Shown: positions 1-9,436 of the stretch, in pieces
How the letters are laid out: the number at the start of each line of letters is the position of its first letter
Numbering within the stretch: position 1 is the first letter of the stretch
Assembly: GCA_949282745.1 (NCBI GenBank)
Contig: CASDQM010000047.1
Coordinates: forward strand, 310,001 to 374,000
From: an uncultured Sutterella sp.
GTDB lineage: Bacteria > Pseudomonadota > Gammaproteobacteria > Burkholderiales > Burkholderiaceae_F
DNA length: 64,000 nucleotides
Direction: 5' to 3'
Made by a program: the position numbers and the translations under genes
The notes under the pieces: model-generated
Seen by the model: the letters and a program-made list of their open reading frames with translations, nothing else
Database searches by the model: none
What the model was told of the DNA's origin: nothing

Positions 1-225
1 GTCCGCGCCTGGACGATCCACAAGGGCGACACCGCTCCGCAGGCGGCCGGCGTGATCCACACCGACTTCGAGCGCGGCTTCATCCGCGCGCAGACCATTT
101 CGTACGAGGACTACATCCACTACCGCGGCGAAAAGGGTGCGCAGGAAGCCGGCAAGATGCGCGCCGAAGGGAAGGACTACGTCGTTCGCGACGGCGACGT
201 CATGAACTTCCTCTTCAACGTCTGA
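1..225 (+). CDS. ychF: Redox-regulated ATPase YchF, C-terminal part
   Basis: This is the 3' end of a gene that begins before the window; 74 codons remain, ending in TGA at 223-225. The translation contains [30 protein letters not shown] and a closing [11 protein letters not shown], which is the highly conserved C-terminal TGS domain of the Obg-like ATPase YchF (OLA1 family). YchF binds ATP rather than GTP through its N-terminal G domain (outside the window) and associates with ribosomes and stress responses. The next gene starts 24 bases downstream on the same strand, so they may be cotranscribed. Confidence 0.95.
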   Translation, partial: VRAWTIHKGDTAPQAAGVIHTDFERGFIRAQTISYEDYIHYRGEKGAQEAGKMRAEGKDYVVRDGDVMNFLFNV

Positions 226-249
226 TCGACGTCGTTCAAGAGACTGAAC

Positions 250-624
250 ATGGCTACTGCGGCCCCCTCCAAGAAACGCGCGGAAATCGGCGCCCGACTC
301 AAGAGCGAACGCGAACGGCTCGGGTACACCGCCAAGCAGATCGCGCAGCTCATGGGCGTCACGCTCGACGTGTACGCGACGTACGAAACCGGACAGGGCG
401 ACCCGGGCATCTACCGTCTGCCCCGGCTCTCGGCCTGCGGCTTCGACGTCCTCTACATCCTCACGGCGGAAAGACACCGCCCGATGGAAGAGGAAAACGA
501 GTTGCTCTCGCGCTTCCGGGAGCTTTCGCAACGGGGACGCGCCTCGGTCTTCACCACCATCGACGCGCTCGAGCGGCTCGCGCCGAACCTGCGCAAGGAA
601 TTCAACAAGCGCTTCCGCAGTTGA
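250..624 (+). CDS. XRE-family helix-turn-helix regulator
   Basis: A 124-residue protein with an N-terminal helix-turn-helix of the Cro/C1 (XRE) type at about residues 10-65: IGARLKSERERLGYTAKQIA, then LMGVTLDVYATYETGQGDP as the recognition part. The C-terminal half (RELSQRGRASVFTTIDALERL) is a short helical tail with no recognised domain. The ATG at 250 has AAGAG about 7 bases upstream. It lies just after ychF and is closed by a strong terminator at 634. No phage or toxin partner is visible beside it, so its targets are unknown; a housekeeping or stress regulator is as likely as a relic of a mobile element. Confidence 0.8.
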   Translation: MATAAPSKKRAEIGARLKSERERLGYTAKQIAQLMGVTLDVYATYETGQGDPGIYRLPRLSACGFDVLYILTAERHRPMEEENELLSRFRELSQRGRASVFTTIDALERLAPNLRKEFNKRFRS

Positions 625-633
625 TTCCGCTTA

Positions 634-664
634 CGAAACGGCCCGCAAGGGCCGTTTCGCTTTT
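634..664 (+). terminator. Intrinsic terminator after XRE gene
   Basis: Perfect 11-bp stem (CGAAACGGCCC at 634-644, partner 649-659) with a GCAA tetraloop, followed by CTTTTC. It closes the ychF-XRE unit. Confidence 0.9.
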
Positions 665-803
665 CTCCCTCCTCACCGATCGCAGCACGCCGCGTGTTAC
701 AAACGGCAATAGATTATTCTTCACGACCACTATACGCCGATAAAAATGTGCTAATATTTCTTCAACCGAAATACAACACATTCTCATTTTGGAGGAATGT
801 CCC

Positions 804-1367
804 ATGTCTCTCTTGAACACCCAGGTTCTCCCGTTTGAAGCCCAGGCCTTCCATCAGGGCCAGTTCGTGAAGGTCACCGACGAGGATCTGAAGGGCCGCT
901 GGTCGATCTTCTTCTTCTACCCTGCCGACTTCACCTTCGTCTGCCCGACCGAACTCGAAGACCTCGCCGAACACTACGAAGAATTCCGCAAGCTCGGCGT
1001 CGAAATCTACGCCGTTTCGACCGACTCGCACTTCACCCACAAGGCCTGGCACGAAAGCTCCGCCGCCGTGGGCAAGGTCGCCTTCCCGATGCTCGGCGAT
1101 CCGACGCAGAAGCTCTCGAAGAACTTTGAAGTGCTCATCGAAGCCGACGGCATGGCCGAACGCGGCACCTTCGTCGTGAATCCCGAAGGCAAGATCGTCG
1201 TGATGGAAATCCACGACGGCGGCATCGGCCGCAACGCCGCCGAACTCCTGCGCAAGGTCGAAGCCGCGCAGTACGTCGCCGCCAACCCCGGCGAAGTCTG
1301 CCCCGCCAAGTGGCGCCCGGGCGACGCGACGCTCACGCCCTCGCTCGACCTCGTCGGCAAGATCTAA
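804..1367 (+). CDS. ahpC: Alkyl hydroperoxide reductase subunit C (peroxiredoxin)
   Basis: 187 residues, the same length as E. coli AhpC. This typical 2-Cys peroxiredoxin reduces H2O2 and organic peroxides in the cytoplasm and is recycled by AhpF. The peroxidatic Cys47 sits in the [10 protein letters not shown] motif and the resolving Cys166 in GEVCPAKW. The ATG at 804 is chosen because GGAGGA (791-796) lies at good spacing; an in-frame TTG at 789 would overlap that ribosome site. ahpF follows 76 bases downstream behind a terminator hairpin, so the two genes are neighbours but partly uncoupled. The AT-rich upstream region (705-790) has an imperfect OxyR-like half site, which I do not regard as proven. 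Confidence 0.97.
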   Translation: MSLLNTQVLPFEAQAFHQGQFVKVTDEDLKGRWSIFFFYPADFTFVCPTELEDLAEHYEEFRKLGVEIYAVSTDSHFTHKAWHESSAAVGKVAFPMLGDPTQKLSKNFEVLIEADGMAERGTFVVNPEGKIVVMEIHDGGIGRNAAELLRKVEAAQYVAANPGEVCPAKWRPGDATLTPSLDLVGKI

Positions 1368-1384
1368 ACGTCCGCTTCTGAGGC

Positions 1385-1412
1385 AAGGCCGCTCCTTCGG
1401 GCGGCCTTTTTC
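1385..1412 (+). terminator. Terminator between ahpC and ahpF
   Basis: 8-bp stem AAGGCCGC (1385-1392) with GCGGCCTT (1401-1408), then TTTTT. It would give more ahpC than ahpF message, as expected from the usual excess of AhpC over AhpF. Confidence 0.85.
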
Positions 1413-1443
1413 TTCATTCCCCTCATTGCTCAAGGATTCCGCC

Positions 1444-2997
1444 ATGCTTGACGCCGGCCTGCAAAACCAACTGCGCGCCTACTTCACGAAACTGCGCCGC
1501 CCCGTCCGTCTCGTCGCCACGCTCAACGAAAGCGAAACGGCCCGCGAAATGAAGGCGCTTCTCAAGGAGGTCGCCGCGCTCTCCGAGCTGATCTCCTACG
1601 AAGAAACGCTCGATCCGAACCTTTCGCGCCCCTCCTTCCAGATCACTTCCACCGAACGGGAGATCGGCATTCACTTCGCCGCCCTGCCGATGGGACACGA
1701 ATTCTCGTCCTTCGTCCTCGCGCTTTTGCAGGCGGGCGGCCACCCCGTCAAGGCGGAGGCCGAAACGCTCGAGGCCGTCCGCGCGCTCACGGGGCCGCTT
1801 TCCTTCGAAGTCTTCATTTCGCTTTCCTGCCACAACTGTCCCGACGTCGTGCAGGCGCTCAATCTGATGGCGGTTGAAAACCCGAACGTTTCCGTCGTCA
1901 CGATCGACGGCGCGCTCGCCCAGGAAGAGGCCAAGGCCCGCCGCGTGATGGCCGTGCCCACGGTCTTTCTCAACGGCGAACCCTTTGTGAACGGAAGAAA
2001 GACGCTCGAGGAAATCGTGGCGCTTCTCGACGAAAGCGCGGCGCGACGCAAGGCCGAAAAGCTCTCCGCGGCCCTCCCCTACGACGTTCTCGTCGTGGGC
2101 GGCGGCCCCGCGGGCGCCACGGCCGCGATCTACGCCGTCCGCAAGGGACTTCGCACGGGACTCGTCGCCGAGCGTCTCGGCGGACAGCTCCATGAAACGA
2201 GCGAAGTCGCCAACTTCACGTCGATTCTCTCGACGCCGGGCGCAAAGCTCGCCGACAACATCGAAGCGCATCTCAAGAGCTACCCGATCGAACTCCACAC
2301 GGCCGAGCGCGCGGCCTCGGTCGAGCGCGAAGGCGACCTCTGGGTGCTCGTGACCGAGAGCGGCGCGCGGCTTCGCACGCGCACGCTCATCGCCGCCACG
2401 GGTGCGAGCTGGCGCCGTCTCCACGTGCCGGGCGAAGACACTTTCCTCGGCCGGGGCGTCGCCTTCTGTCCGCACTGCGACGGACCGCTTTTCCGCGGCA
2501 AGCGCGTCGCCGTCATCGGGGGCGGAAATTCGGGCGTCGAAGCCGCGATCGATCTCGCGGGGATCGCTTCGCACGTGACGCTCCTGCACCGGAACGCCGC
2601 CCTCAAGGCGGACGAAGTGCTTCAGAAGAAGCTTGCTTCCCTTTCGAACGTCACGGTGCTCACCGAAGCGCATACCCGCGCCTTCGACGGGACCGACGGG
2701 GTTCTCACGGGTCTTCGCTGGCAGGACGCGGCGGGCGCCGAGCACCGTCTCGACGTGGCGGGCGTCTTCGTGCAGATCGGTCTCACGCCCAACACGGCGT
2801 GGCTCTCCGGCGCGCTCGAACTCAACGCCTACGGTGAAATTCCCGTCGACGCCCGATGCGCCACGGCCGCTCCGGGGCTCTTTGCGGCGGGCGACTGCAC
2901 GGACGTTCCCTTCAAGCAGATCGTCATCGGTCTCGGCGAAGGTGCCAAGGCGGGGCTGAGCGCCTTTGAGCACCTGATCCGTCACGACGTGGCCTAA
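1444..2997 (+). CDS. ahpF: Alkyl hydroperoxide reductase subunit F
   Basis: 517-residue flavoprotein disulfide reductase that uses NADH to reduce AhpC. The order is two N-terminal thioredoxin-like folds with the redox pair Cys129-Cys132 (SCHNCPDV), then a thioredoxin-reductase-like module with FAD motif [15 protein letters not shown] motif [12 protein letters not shown] and the second redox pair Cys342-Cys345 (FCPHCDG). These positions match E. coli AhpF closely. The ATG at 1444 is preferred over an in-frame TTG at 1426 because AAGGA precedes it at correct spacing and the N-terminus [14 protein letters not shown] aligns with known AhpF starts. Confidence 0.97.
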   Translation: MLDAGLQNQLRAYFTKLRRPVRLVATLNESETAREMKALLKEVAALSELISYEETLDPNLSRPSFQITSTEREIGIHFAALPMGHEFSSFVLALLQAGGHPVKAEAETLEAVRALTGPLSFEVFISLSCHNCPDVVQALNLMAVENPNVSVVTIDGALAQEEAKARRVMAVPTVFLNGEPFVNGRKTLEEIVALLDESAARRKAEKLSAALPYDVLVVGGGPAGATAAIYAVRKGLRTGLVAERLGGQLHETSEVANFTSILSTPGAKLADNIEAHLKSYPIELHTAERAASVEREGDLWVLVTESGARLRTRTLIAATGASWRRLHVPGEDTFLGRGVAFCPHCDGPLFRGKRVAVIGGGNSGVEAAIDLAGIASHVTLLHRNAALKADEVLQKKLASLSNVTVLTEAHTRAFDGTDGVLTGLRWQDAAGAEHRLDVAGVFVQIGLTPNTAWLSGALELNAYGEIPVDARCATAAPGLFAAGDCTDVPFKQIVIGLGEGAKAGLSAFEHLIRHDVA

Positions 2998-3049
2998 GGC
3001 GTATCGGATACAATGGCAGATACTTTTCTTCGGAAACTCTGCCATTCCC

Positions 3050-5158
3050 ATGTCCGTGACGAAAACCTCCGCCCAACGCTTTGTGCGCGGCCTCCTTTTC
3101 CTCGGCTGCTTCGCCGTGGCGCTCCTCCTCGCCGGGGTGGCCGCGCTCTACTTCCTCGTCACGCCCGAGCGCGTCAGCGCCCGCATCACGGAAGTCGTCG
3201 AACGCGAACTCGGACTCGAGCTCTCCATGAGCGCTCCTCCGAGCGTTCGACACCTTCCGGAACTCGTCGTCACGATTCCCGAATCCACGCTCAAGAAGCC
3301 CGGCCACGACGACTGGCAGCTTTCCCTCAAGAGCGCGCAGATCACCCTCCATCCCCTGGCCGTTTTCGCCCAGTCCCCGAAGATTCGCGAACTGCGCGTC
3401 GTGAAGCCCGCGCTCGCCATGCCGGAGGAAGAATTCTTCACGCGCCTCAACGAACCCTATCTCGTCTCGACGCTCGGCTTCGACATGGAGGCCTTCGTCG
3501 TCGAATCGGGGTCCGTGACGTTGCTGAGCGAAAAACCCTCGACGGCAAGCGACCTCACGGTGCGTCTTGCGAACCTCTCCGAAACGGGCGCTCAAGCCTT
3601 TCTTTCGGGCCACTGCGAGCGAAGCGGCTTCTCGGGCGCCTTCCAGTTCTCGGGCGACGCACACTGGCCGACGGGGCTCGGCGACCTGTCGCTTGAAGCG
3701 CCGCTCGTGGAATTCAAGGGCCTTCTGAACGGGAAGGAGTGGCAGCTTCGCTGGAGCGCCGAAAAGCTCACGCGCGAAAACTTCCGCGCCTGGCACATGA
3801 CGCGCCCTGAGCTGCGCACCGACGTCAACGGCCGCGTGCTCTCCGTTTCCGCCAACGCCTGGGACTGGAAGGAAGGCGCCTGGACGAGCCGGGAAGCCAT
3901 CCTCTCAACCGACCTCTCTTGGGACGGCAACGCGATGAACTGGCGCGCCACGGGCAATCCCGCCCGCGACACCCAGGGCCTTTTCCACTGGCCGGACCTT
4001 CGTCTCGTCGCCTCGCACCCGAGCGGCGCGACCGACCTCTCGGGCGCGCTCTCGCTCACCCGCGAACGGACGGGACGGATTTCCCTCTCGGGCACCCTTC
4101 TCGGGAGTCCCGCCAAACTCGACGCCGACATCGCCCGCGCCTTCTCCGAAACGCTCGACGAAACGCCGCGTCCCCGACTCGAGGGTTCGCTTCGGCTCGG
4201 CGCGCAAAAGGGCGCTCTCTGGCTCGCGCTCGAGCGCTCGGGCCTTTTCTCGCTCTTTGACTTCTCGGGCGACGTGTCGGTCGCGGGCTTTGAGCGCGAC
4301 GGCGCGCTGCGGGAACTCTCCGCCGCCGTCCATCTTCTCAACGGCGAGCTCTCGCTTACCGAGGGTCGTGGAAACCTCTACGGCGGCGCCATGACGTTTG
4401 ACGCGCGTAAGCGCGCCGACGGCTCCTGGAGCGCCTCGTTGCAGGCGGAAAACGTTGAAACCGCCGACTTCCTGGCGCGCTCCTTCGGCCGCGCCCCCGT
4501 TTCGGGGAAGGCCGAAGTCAGCCTTCGGGCGTCGGGGCATTTGCGCCACCCCGAGGAACCCGTCGATTTGACGGCGGAGGTTTCGGCGGCCGACGCGACT
4601 CTTCGCGGGCTCGATCTCGGGCGCGCCTATGATCTGTTGATTGAAGAGCGAAGCGACACGCTTCCCGCCGAAGTGCTCGCGAACGACGCGTCGACGCCCG
4701 TTCGTGCAATGCACTTCCGTCTTGCGGGACGTCCGGCCGATCTGCTCGTGACCGACGGCCGCATGGAGGGAGAAGGCTGGCGCGCGGATTTCGGAGGCTC
4801 TCTCCCGCCGCTTCGCCCGCAGTGGCTCGGCACCTTCCGCTGGGAAGCCGCGGGGTCGGTACCCGCTCTGGAACTTCCCTGGCACTTTGAAAAACCCGTC
4901 GAACGAAACGAAAGCGGCTGGCGCCTCTCCTGGGCGCAGACCGCCTCCGCCGTGCGTAACGCCCTGGGCGAAGATCCCTGGAGTCTCGAGTCGATCGAAC
5001 GCCGCGCCAAGCGCGCCTGGCTCAATCTGCGGGACCGCATCGAAAACTTCGAATTTTCGGCGCCCGATTTTTCCGAACTGAAGGACAAGTTCTACGACTG
5101 GCTCCCCTTCACGGAGAAGGAGACACCCGCCGAACCGCCGCAGGGCGGCGCGATCTGA
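3050..5158 (+). CDS. AsmA-family protein
   Basis: 702 residues. An N-terminal membrane segment (about residues 13-36, LLFLGCFAVALLLAGVAALY) is followed by a long periplasmic domain whose start (VTPERVSARITEVVERELG, then PELVVTIPESTL) is typical of the AsmA/YhjG group. Such proteins form long beta-rich bridges thought to move phospholipids to the outer membrane. No lipobox is present. A promoter-like GATACAAT occurs near 3008-3015, just upstream. The stop codon ends at 5158 and the convergent coaD stop begins at 5159, so the two genes abut exactly. Family assignment is firm; the substrate is not known. Confidence 0.85.
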   Translation: MSVTKTSAQRFVRGLLFLGCFAVALLLAGVAALYFLVTPERVSARITEVVERELGLELSMSAPPSVRHLPELVVTIPESTLKKPGHDDWQLSLKSAQITLHPLAVFAQSPKIRELRVVKPALAMPEEEFFTRLNEPYLVSTLGFDMEAFVVESGSVTLLSEKPSTASDLTVRLANLSETGAQAFLSGHCERSGFSGAFQFSGDAHWPTGLGDLSLEAPLVEFKGLLNGKEWQLRWSAEKLTRENFRAWHMTRPELRTDVNGRVLSVSANAWDWKEGAWTSREAILSTDLSWDGNAMNWRATGNPARDTQGLFHWPDLRLVASHPSGATDLSGALSLTRERTGRISLSGTLLGSPAKLDADIARAFSETLDETPRPRLEGSLRLGAQKGALWLALERSGLFSLFDFSGDVSVAGFERDGALRELSAAVHLLNGELSLTEGRGNLYGGAMTFDARKRADGSWSASLQAENVETADFLARSFGRAPVSGKAEVSLRASGHLRHPEEPVDLTAEVSAADATLRGLDLGRAYDLLIEERSDTLPAEVLANDASTPVRAMHFRLAGRPADLLVTDGRMEGEGWRADFGGSLPPLRPQWLGTFRWEAAGSVPALELPWHFEKPVERNESGWRLSWAQTASAVRNALGEDPWSLESIERRAKRAWLNLRDRIENFEFSAPDFSELKDKFYDWLPFTEKETPAEPPQGGAI

Positions 5159-5647
5159 TCATCGGCGGCTTTCACGGGCCCGCACAAGCGCCTCATAGAC
5201 CTCGGGCGCAACGAAGCGCGAGGCCTCTTCGCCGCCGAGGAGCGCGATTTCGCGCACGAAGGTGCCGCTTACGAACTGATAGCTGTCCGAGGGCGTCAGA
5301 AACACCGTCTCCACGTCGGGCATGAGCTGACGGTTCATGCCCGCCATCTGAAATTCCGCCTCGAAGTCGCTCACCGCCCGCGCGCCGCGGACGATCACCT
5401 TGGCGCCTTCGGCGCGCACGAGATCCTTGAGAAGACCCGAGAAGCTCTTCACCTCCACGTTGGGGAAGGGCTTCACGACGATGCGCGCGAGCTCGAGACG
5501 CTCCTCGAGACTGAGGAGGGGGCGCTTCTTTTCACTCGCCGCCACGGCCACGAGCACCGTGGGGAAAATGCCCGCCGCACGACGGACGATGTCGACGTGA
5601 CCGTTAGTGATCGGGTCGAAGGTTCCGGGATAAACGGCGAACGTCAT
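5159..5647 (-). CDS. coaD: Phosphopantetheine adenylyltransferase
   Basis: 162 residues, the standard CoaD length. It transfers AMP from ATP to 4'-phosphopantetheine to make dephospho-CoA. The nucleotidyltransferase signature [16 protein letters not shown] with its TxGH-type histidine is at the N-terminus, and the second conserved block [17 protein letters not shown] and the ATP-binding [13 protein letters not shown] follow. Its start overlaps the rsmD stop by four bases (ATGA), a coupled pair that is also common in other bacteria. Confidence 0.97.
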   Translation of the reverse strand: MTFAVYPGTFDPITNGHVDIVRRAAGIFPTVLVAVAASEKKRPLLSLEERLELARIVVKPFPNVEVKSFSGLLKDLVRAEGAKVIVRGARAVSDFEAEFQMAGMNRQLMPDVETVFLTPSDSYQFVSGTFVREIALLGGEEASRFVAPEVYEALVRARESRR

Positions 5648-6330
5648 GCTTCCTCCTTGATGGGTTTGGCCAACGGGGCGAGCGGAGAATCGATGCGGGT
5701 GAGAAGCTGATAGTGCACGACGCCCGCGCGCGAGCCGCGCAGACGCATGAGGCCGAGCGCCGCGAGCTTCTCTTCGGAGAGGTAGGCGTCGGGCGTCTCC
5801 ACATAGAGGAGCCCCGCTTCGCTCAGACGGGGAAGCACTGCGGCCAAGGCCTTTTCCTGCAGATTCGCGTCGTAGGGCGGATCGATGAAGACGAGGTCGA
5901 AGGTCTCCTTCGTGCGGGCGAGAAATTCAAAGGCGTCTCCCGCATGCACGCGGCAGCGGTCCGCGGCGCCGAACTTCTCGACGTTTTTGCGTAGCGACGC
6001 CACCGCCCCGCGGTGCCGTTCGACCCAGTCCACGGACGCCGCCCCGCGGCTCGCCGCCTCAAAACCCAATACGCCGCTTCCGGCAAAGAGATCGAGCACC
6101 CGACACCCCGAGAGGTCGCCCAGGAGATGCCGCACCCAGTCGAAGAGCGTTCCGCGCACGCGGTCGGGCGTGGGACGAAGTCCCTCGGCGTCGGGCACGG
6201 CGAGCGGGCTCTGCCGCCACATTCCCGCCGAAATCCGCACGACGCCCGCTCCCCTTGAAGACGGACGGGTTGCTAAACTTCTTCTACCGACCTCACGGCC
6301 GGATTTTTCCGATTTTTTCTTATTTGCCAT
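5644..6330 (-). CDS. rsmD: 16S rRNA (guanine(966)-N(2))-methyltransferase
   Basis: 228 residues. SAM-binding [11 protein letters not shown] (residues 79-89) and catalytic DPPY (150-153) identify the RsmD family, which methylates G966 in the 30S subunit. The N-terminal 30 residues are a lysine/arginine-rich extension ahead of the usual RISAGMWR start. The ATG at 6330 lies only 16 bases from the ftsY start on the other strand, so promoters of the two genes must overlap each other's 5' coding or leader sequence; a start further inside rsmD cannot be excluded. Confidence 0.93.
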   Translation of the reverse strand: MANKKKSEKSGREVGRRSLATRPSSRGAGVVRISAGMWRQSPLAVPDAEGLRPTPDRVRGTLFDWVRHLLGDLSGCRVLDLFAGSGVLGFEAASRGAASVDWVERHRGAVASLRKNVEKFGAADRCRVHAGDAFEFLARTKETFDLVFIDPPYDANLQEKALAAVLPRLSEAGLLYVETPDAYLSEEKLAALGLMRLRGSRAGVVHYQLLTRIDSPLAPLAKPIKEEA

Positions 6331-6346
6331 TCAATAACGAACACTT

Positions 6347-7291
6347 ATGGGTTTTGGTTCTTCGGAAGGTTGGCTTTCCCGACTGAAAAAAGGTTTGGAC
6401 AGAACGCGCGTCAACATCGTCGGTCTTTTCTCCGGCGGCGTCGTGGACGAGGATTTCCTCGAAGAGTTGGAATTCGCGCTCATTACGGCCGACATCGGCG
6501 TCGACACCTCCTCGCGTATCCTACAACGTTTGCGCGACGAAATTAAATTGAAGGGGCTGCGCACGCAGGAAGAAGTCCGCCGCGCCCTTCGGGATCAAAT
6601 CGAAGCGATTCTCGCCCCCTCGGAAGTCCCCTTCAATACGGAGCGTCCCGCGCCGCTCGTCATGATGATGACCGGCGTCAACGGCGCCGGAAAGACCACG
6701 ACCATCGGAAAACTGTCGAAATTCTTCGCGGCCGAGGGCAAGACCGTGCTCCTCGCCGCGGGCGACACCTTCCGCGCCGCCGCGCGCGAACAGCTCGCCG
6801 TCTGGGGCGAGAGAAACCGCATCGACGTGATCTCTCAGGAAGGGGGCGACCCTGCCGCCGTGGCCTTCGACGCCGTCAACGCGGGCAAGGCCCGCGGCAT
6901 CGACGTCGTGATCGTGGACACGGCCGGACGTCTGCCGACGCAGCTCCATCTCATGGAGGAACTGCGCCGCATTCACCGCGCGCAGGCCAAGGCCCTCGAA
7001 GGCGCCCCGCACGAGGTGCTCCTCGTCGTGGACGGCACGAACGGTCAGAACGCCCTCATGCAGGTGAAGGCCTTTGACGCGTCCGTGACGCTCTCGGGCC
7101 TCATCATCACGAAGCTCGACGGCACCGCCAAGGGCGGCGTCCTCGTGGCCATCGCCGACATGCGGCGCGACAATCCCCTTCCGATCTACTTCGTCGGCGT
7201 CGGCGAAAAGCTCGACGACCTTCAGCCCTTCCGCGCCCGCGCGTTCGCCAACGCGCTCGTCGGGCTCGAGGAAGACGAATCCGCGGAGTAA
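6347..7291 (+). CDS. ftsY: Signal recognition particle receptor FtsY
   Basis: 314 residues: the N (four-helix) and G domains without the long acidic A domain of E. coli FtsY. The SRP-GTPase motifs are complete: [10 protein letters not shown] (110-119), DTAGR (191-195) and [10 protein letters not shown] (255-264). FtsY docks ribosome-SRP complexes at the membrane and Sec translocon. It heads a tight co-directional run ftsY-ppx-ftsE-ftsX; ppx begins three bases after its stop. The upstream gap to divergent rsmD is only 16 bases, with TTGCTAAACT inside rsmD as a weak promoter candidate. Confidence 0.97.
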   Translation: MGFGSSEGWLSRLKKGLDRTRVNIVGLFSGGVVDEDFLEELEFALITADIGVDTSSRILQRLRDEIKLKGLRTQEEVRRALRDQIEAILAPSEVPFNTERPAPLVMMMTGVNGAGKTTTIGKLSKFFAAEGKTVLLAAGDTFRAAAREQLAVWGERNRIDVISQEGGDPAAVAFDAVNAGKARGIDVVIVDTAGRLPTQLHLMEELRRIHRAQAKALEGAPHEVLLVVDGTNGQNALMQVKAFDASVTLSGLIITKLDGTAKGGVLVAIADMRRDNPLPIYFVGVGEKLDDLQPFRARAFANALVGLEEDESAE

Positions 7292-7294
7292 ACC

Positions 7295-8764
7295 GTGTCG
7301 CCCTCTGACCTCCTCGCCGTCGTGGATCTCGGAAGCAACAGCTTTCGTCTGGAAGTCGCCCGACTCGAAGAAAACCGCCTTCTCTCGCTTCTTTACCGTA
7401 AGGAAACCGTGCGGCTCGCGGGCGGCTTCGCCCCCGACGGCACGCTGTCGCCCGAGATGGAAGACCGTGCGCTCCGCGCGCTCGCCCGTTTCCGCGAGTG
7501 CCTTTCGGGCGTCGCACCCGAAAAGGTTCTTGCCGTCGGGACCCACGCGATGCGGCGCGCCTCCCAGAACGCCGCGTTTCTCCGCGCGGCCGAGCATGCG
7601 CTCGGCGTTCCCATCGAGATCATCTCGGGGGAACGGGAGGCTTCGTTCGCCTTTTCCGGCGCGGTGCGCTCGCTTCCCTACAGCGCCGAAGAACGGCTCG
7701 TCGTAGACATCGGCGGCGGCAGCACCGAGATGGCCTCGGGCCGCGGCACGACGATCGGGCGTTCGGCCAGCTACCCCGTCGGGTGCGTGAGCGCCTCGAT
7801 CGGCTTCTTTCCCGACGGCCGGATCACGGCCGACCGACAGAAGGCGGCGCTCGCCCACGCCATGGAGGTGCTCGGCGACGCGGCGAAGACCTTCCCCGAC
7901 GCTCCCGCGTCCGAAGCCTACATGACGGCGGGCACCTTCCGGGCCGTCGTGGAGACCTGCCGCAACCTCGGCTGGACGAAGGAGGAGGTCCGCCTCGAAC
8001 ACATCGAAGAGCTCATCGCCCGGCTTTTGCGCTCCAAGGGGCGCTTTGCCCAGGCCTTCCCCGGCATGCGCGCGGACCGCTACGAAGTCATTGCCGGAGG
8101 CCTCACGGTCCTGCAGGCCGTCTACCGTACGCTCGGACTGCGCGAAGCCCGACTTTCGCAGGGAGGCGTCCGGGTGGGCCTTCTCTACGAACTCCTGGGG
8201 AATCCTCCCTATCGGGACGAACGAGAGGAATCCGTTCGGGATCTTGCGCGCCGTCTTTCGCTTGACGCCGCGCAGGGCGAGCGGGCCGCCTCCTGGGCCG
8301 AACGCATTCTCTCGCTTCTCGCGCCCGAAGCGACGGACGGCCTGCGGCACAATCTGCGCGCGGCGGCCCTCCTTCATGAATCGGGTCAGGCGATCACCGG
8401 CCACAACGCCTCCCGGATCGCCGCGCAGTTCCTTCGCAGCTGGACGCTTCCGGGCGTGTCGCGCGCGGACCGGCTTGAAGCGGCGAATCTTCTGCAGTGG
8501 CAGGAGGGACCGCTCCCCGAAGATCCGCGCCCCGACGAGGGCGAGCCCTTCTGGCGGGCCGTTCTGGCGCTGCGCCTCGCGCTCGTCTTTCTTCAGGCCC
8601 GTACCGAGCCCTCCTTCCCCGACATGCGGTACGATGAACATTCGGGCACGCTGACGCTGCCCGCGGTCTGGCTTCAGGACCGACCATTCACCGAGCAATG
8701 CCTGCGCGAAGAGGAGGAGCGTTGGAAAAACGCCGGCCTCTCCCTTCGCATCGACCGAGAATAA
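7295..8764 (+). CDS. ppx: Exopolyphosphatase / Ppx-GppA phosphatase family
   Basis: 489 residues beginning with GTG. The actin-like phosphatase core is clear: VVDLGSNSFRL at the N-terminus (phosphate loop 1) and VVDIGGGSTEM near residue 142 (phosphate loop 2). An HD-like C-terminal region follows (LLHESGQAITGHNASRIAAQ). The protein hydrolyses terminal phosphate from polyphosphate and possibly pppGpp; the sequence alone does not separate Ppx from GppA, but the length and C-terminal domain favour Ppx. It lies between ftsY and ftsE with gaps of three bases on each side. Confidence 0.9.
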   Translation: MSPSDLLAVVDLGSNSFRLEVARLEENRLLSLLYRKETVRLAGGFAPDGTLSPEMEDRALRALARFRECLSGVAPEKVLAVGTHAMRRASQNAAFLRAAEHALGVPIEIISGEREASFAFSGAVRSLPYSAEERLVVDIGGGSTEMASGRGTTIGRSASYPVGCVSASIGFFPDGRITADRQKAALAHAMEVLGDAAKTFPDAPASEAYMTAGTFRAVVETCRNLGWTKEEVRLEHIEELIARLLRSKGRFAQAFPGMRADRYEVIAGGLTVLQAVYRTLGLREARLSQGGVRVGLLYELLGNPPYRDEREESVRDLARRLSLDAAQGERAASWAERILSLLAPEATDGLRHNLRAAALLHESGQAITGHNASRIAAQFLRSWTLPGVSRADRLEAANLLQWQEGPLPEDPRPDEGEPFWRAVLALRLALVFLQARTEPSFPDMRYDEHSGTLTLPAVWLQDRPFTEQCLREEEERWKNAGLSLRIDRE

Positions 8765-8767
8765 CCC

Positions 8768-9436
8768 GTGTACAGCGAACCGCCCCTTTTCGAATTCCGA
8801 CAGGTCGGCGTATCGATCGACGACGTCGTACGCCTTGAAAACCTCTCGTTTTCCGCCTTCCGCGGAGAATTCGTACTGCTTCACGGCGCCACGGGGAGCG
8901 GCAAGACCCTCGTTCTGGAAATGCTGAGCGGTCTGCGAAAGCCCACCGAAGGCGAAGTGATCGTGGCGGGCGACCGCATTAACGACTACAACGAACTCGA
9001 ACGGCGGTCGCTGCGCCGTTCCATGGGGATTCTGATGCAGGGCGGCCTGCTCCTCGACGACCGGAGCGTGCTCGAAAACGTGCTGATCCCCGCCGTCGTG
9101 GCGGAGGAATCCTTTCGCGAAGCCCGCGCCAGAGCGCGCATCGCGCTCGAGAAGTGCGGGCTTGCCGCACTCGCGGACCTTCGTCCCCACGAACTTTCGG
9201 CCGGACAGCGGCAACTCGCCATGCTCGCACGGGCCGTCGTGAACCGCCCCGCCCTCATTCTCGCCGACGAACCCGCGGCGCACCTCGACGACCGAAACGC
9301 ACAGACGCTCATCGACCTTCTCGGCATGTTCGCCCAGGCGGGCGTCACGGTCTTTCTGGCGAGTCACCGCATTCCCCGGCCGCGCCACGTCAAGGTGCGC
9401 GTCATCGAACTCGACGCCGCCGCGAGGAGAGAATGA
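8768..9436 (+). CDS. ftsE: Cell division ATP-binding protein FtsE
   Basis: 222-residue ABC ATPase starting with GTG. Walker A is GATGSGKT (residues 40-47), the signature is LSAGQRQ (143-149), Walker B ends in DE (167-168) and the switch His is His200. FtsE pairs with FtsX, whose start codon overlaps the ftsE stop (ATGA at 9433-9436). FtsEX does not transport; it transmits ATPase cycles to the periplasmic amidase activator EnvC, also in this window at 13996. The signature LSAGQ replaces the usual LSGGQ. Confidence 0.93.
   Translation: MYSEPPLFEFRQVGVSIDDVVRLENLSFSAFRGEFVLLHGATGSGKTLVLEMLSGLRKPTEGEVIVAGDRINDYNELERRSLRRSMGILMQGGLLLDDRSVLENVLIPAVVAEESFREARARARIALEKCGLAALADLRPHELSAGQRQLAMLARAVVNRPALILADEPAAHLDDRNAQTLIDLLGMFAQAGVTVFLASHRIPRPRHVKVRVIELDAAARRE

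Noticed and set aside
709..754. OxyR-like site upstream of ahpC (ATAG, CTAT, ATAA, CTAA)
   Set aside because: Spacing between quartets is irregular (only ATAA-N7-CTAA fits), so evidence is too weak to annotate.
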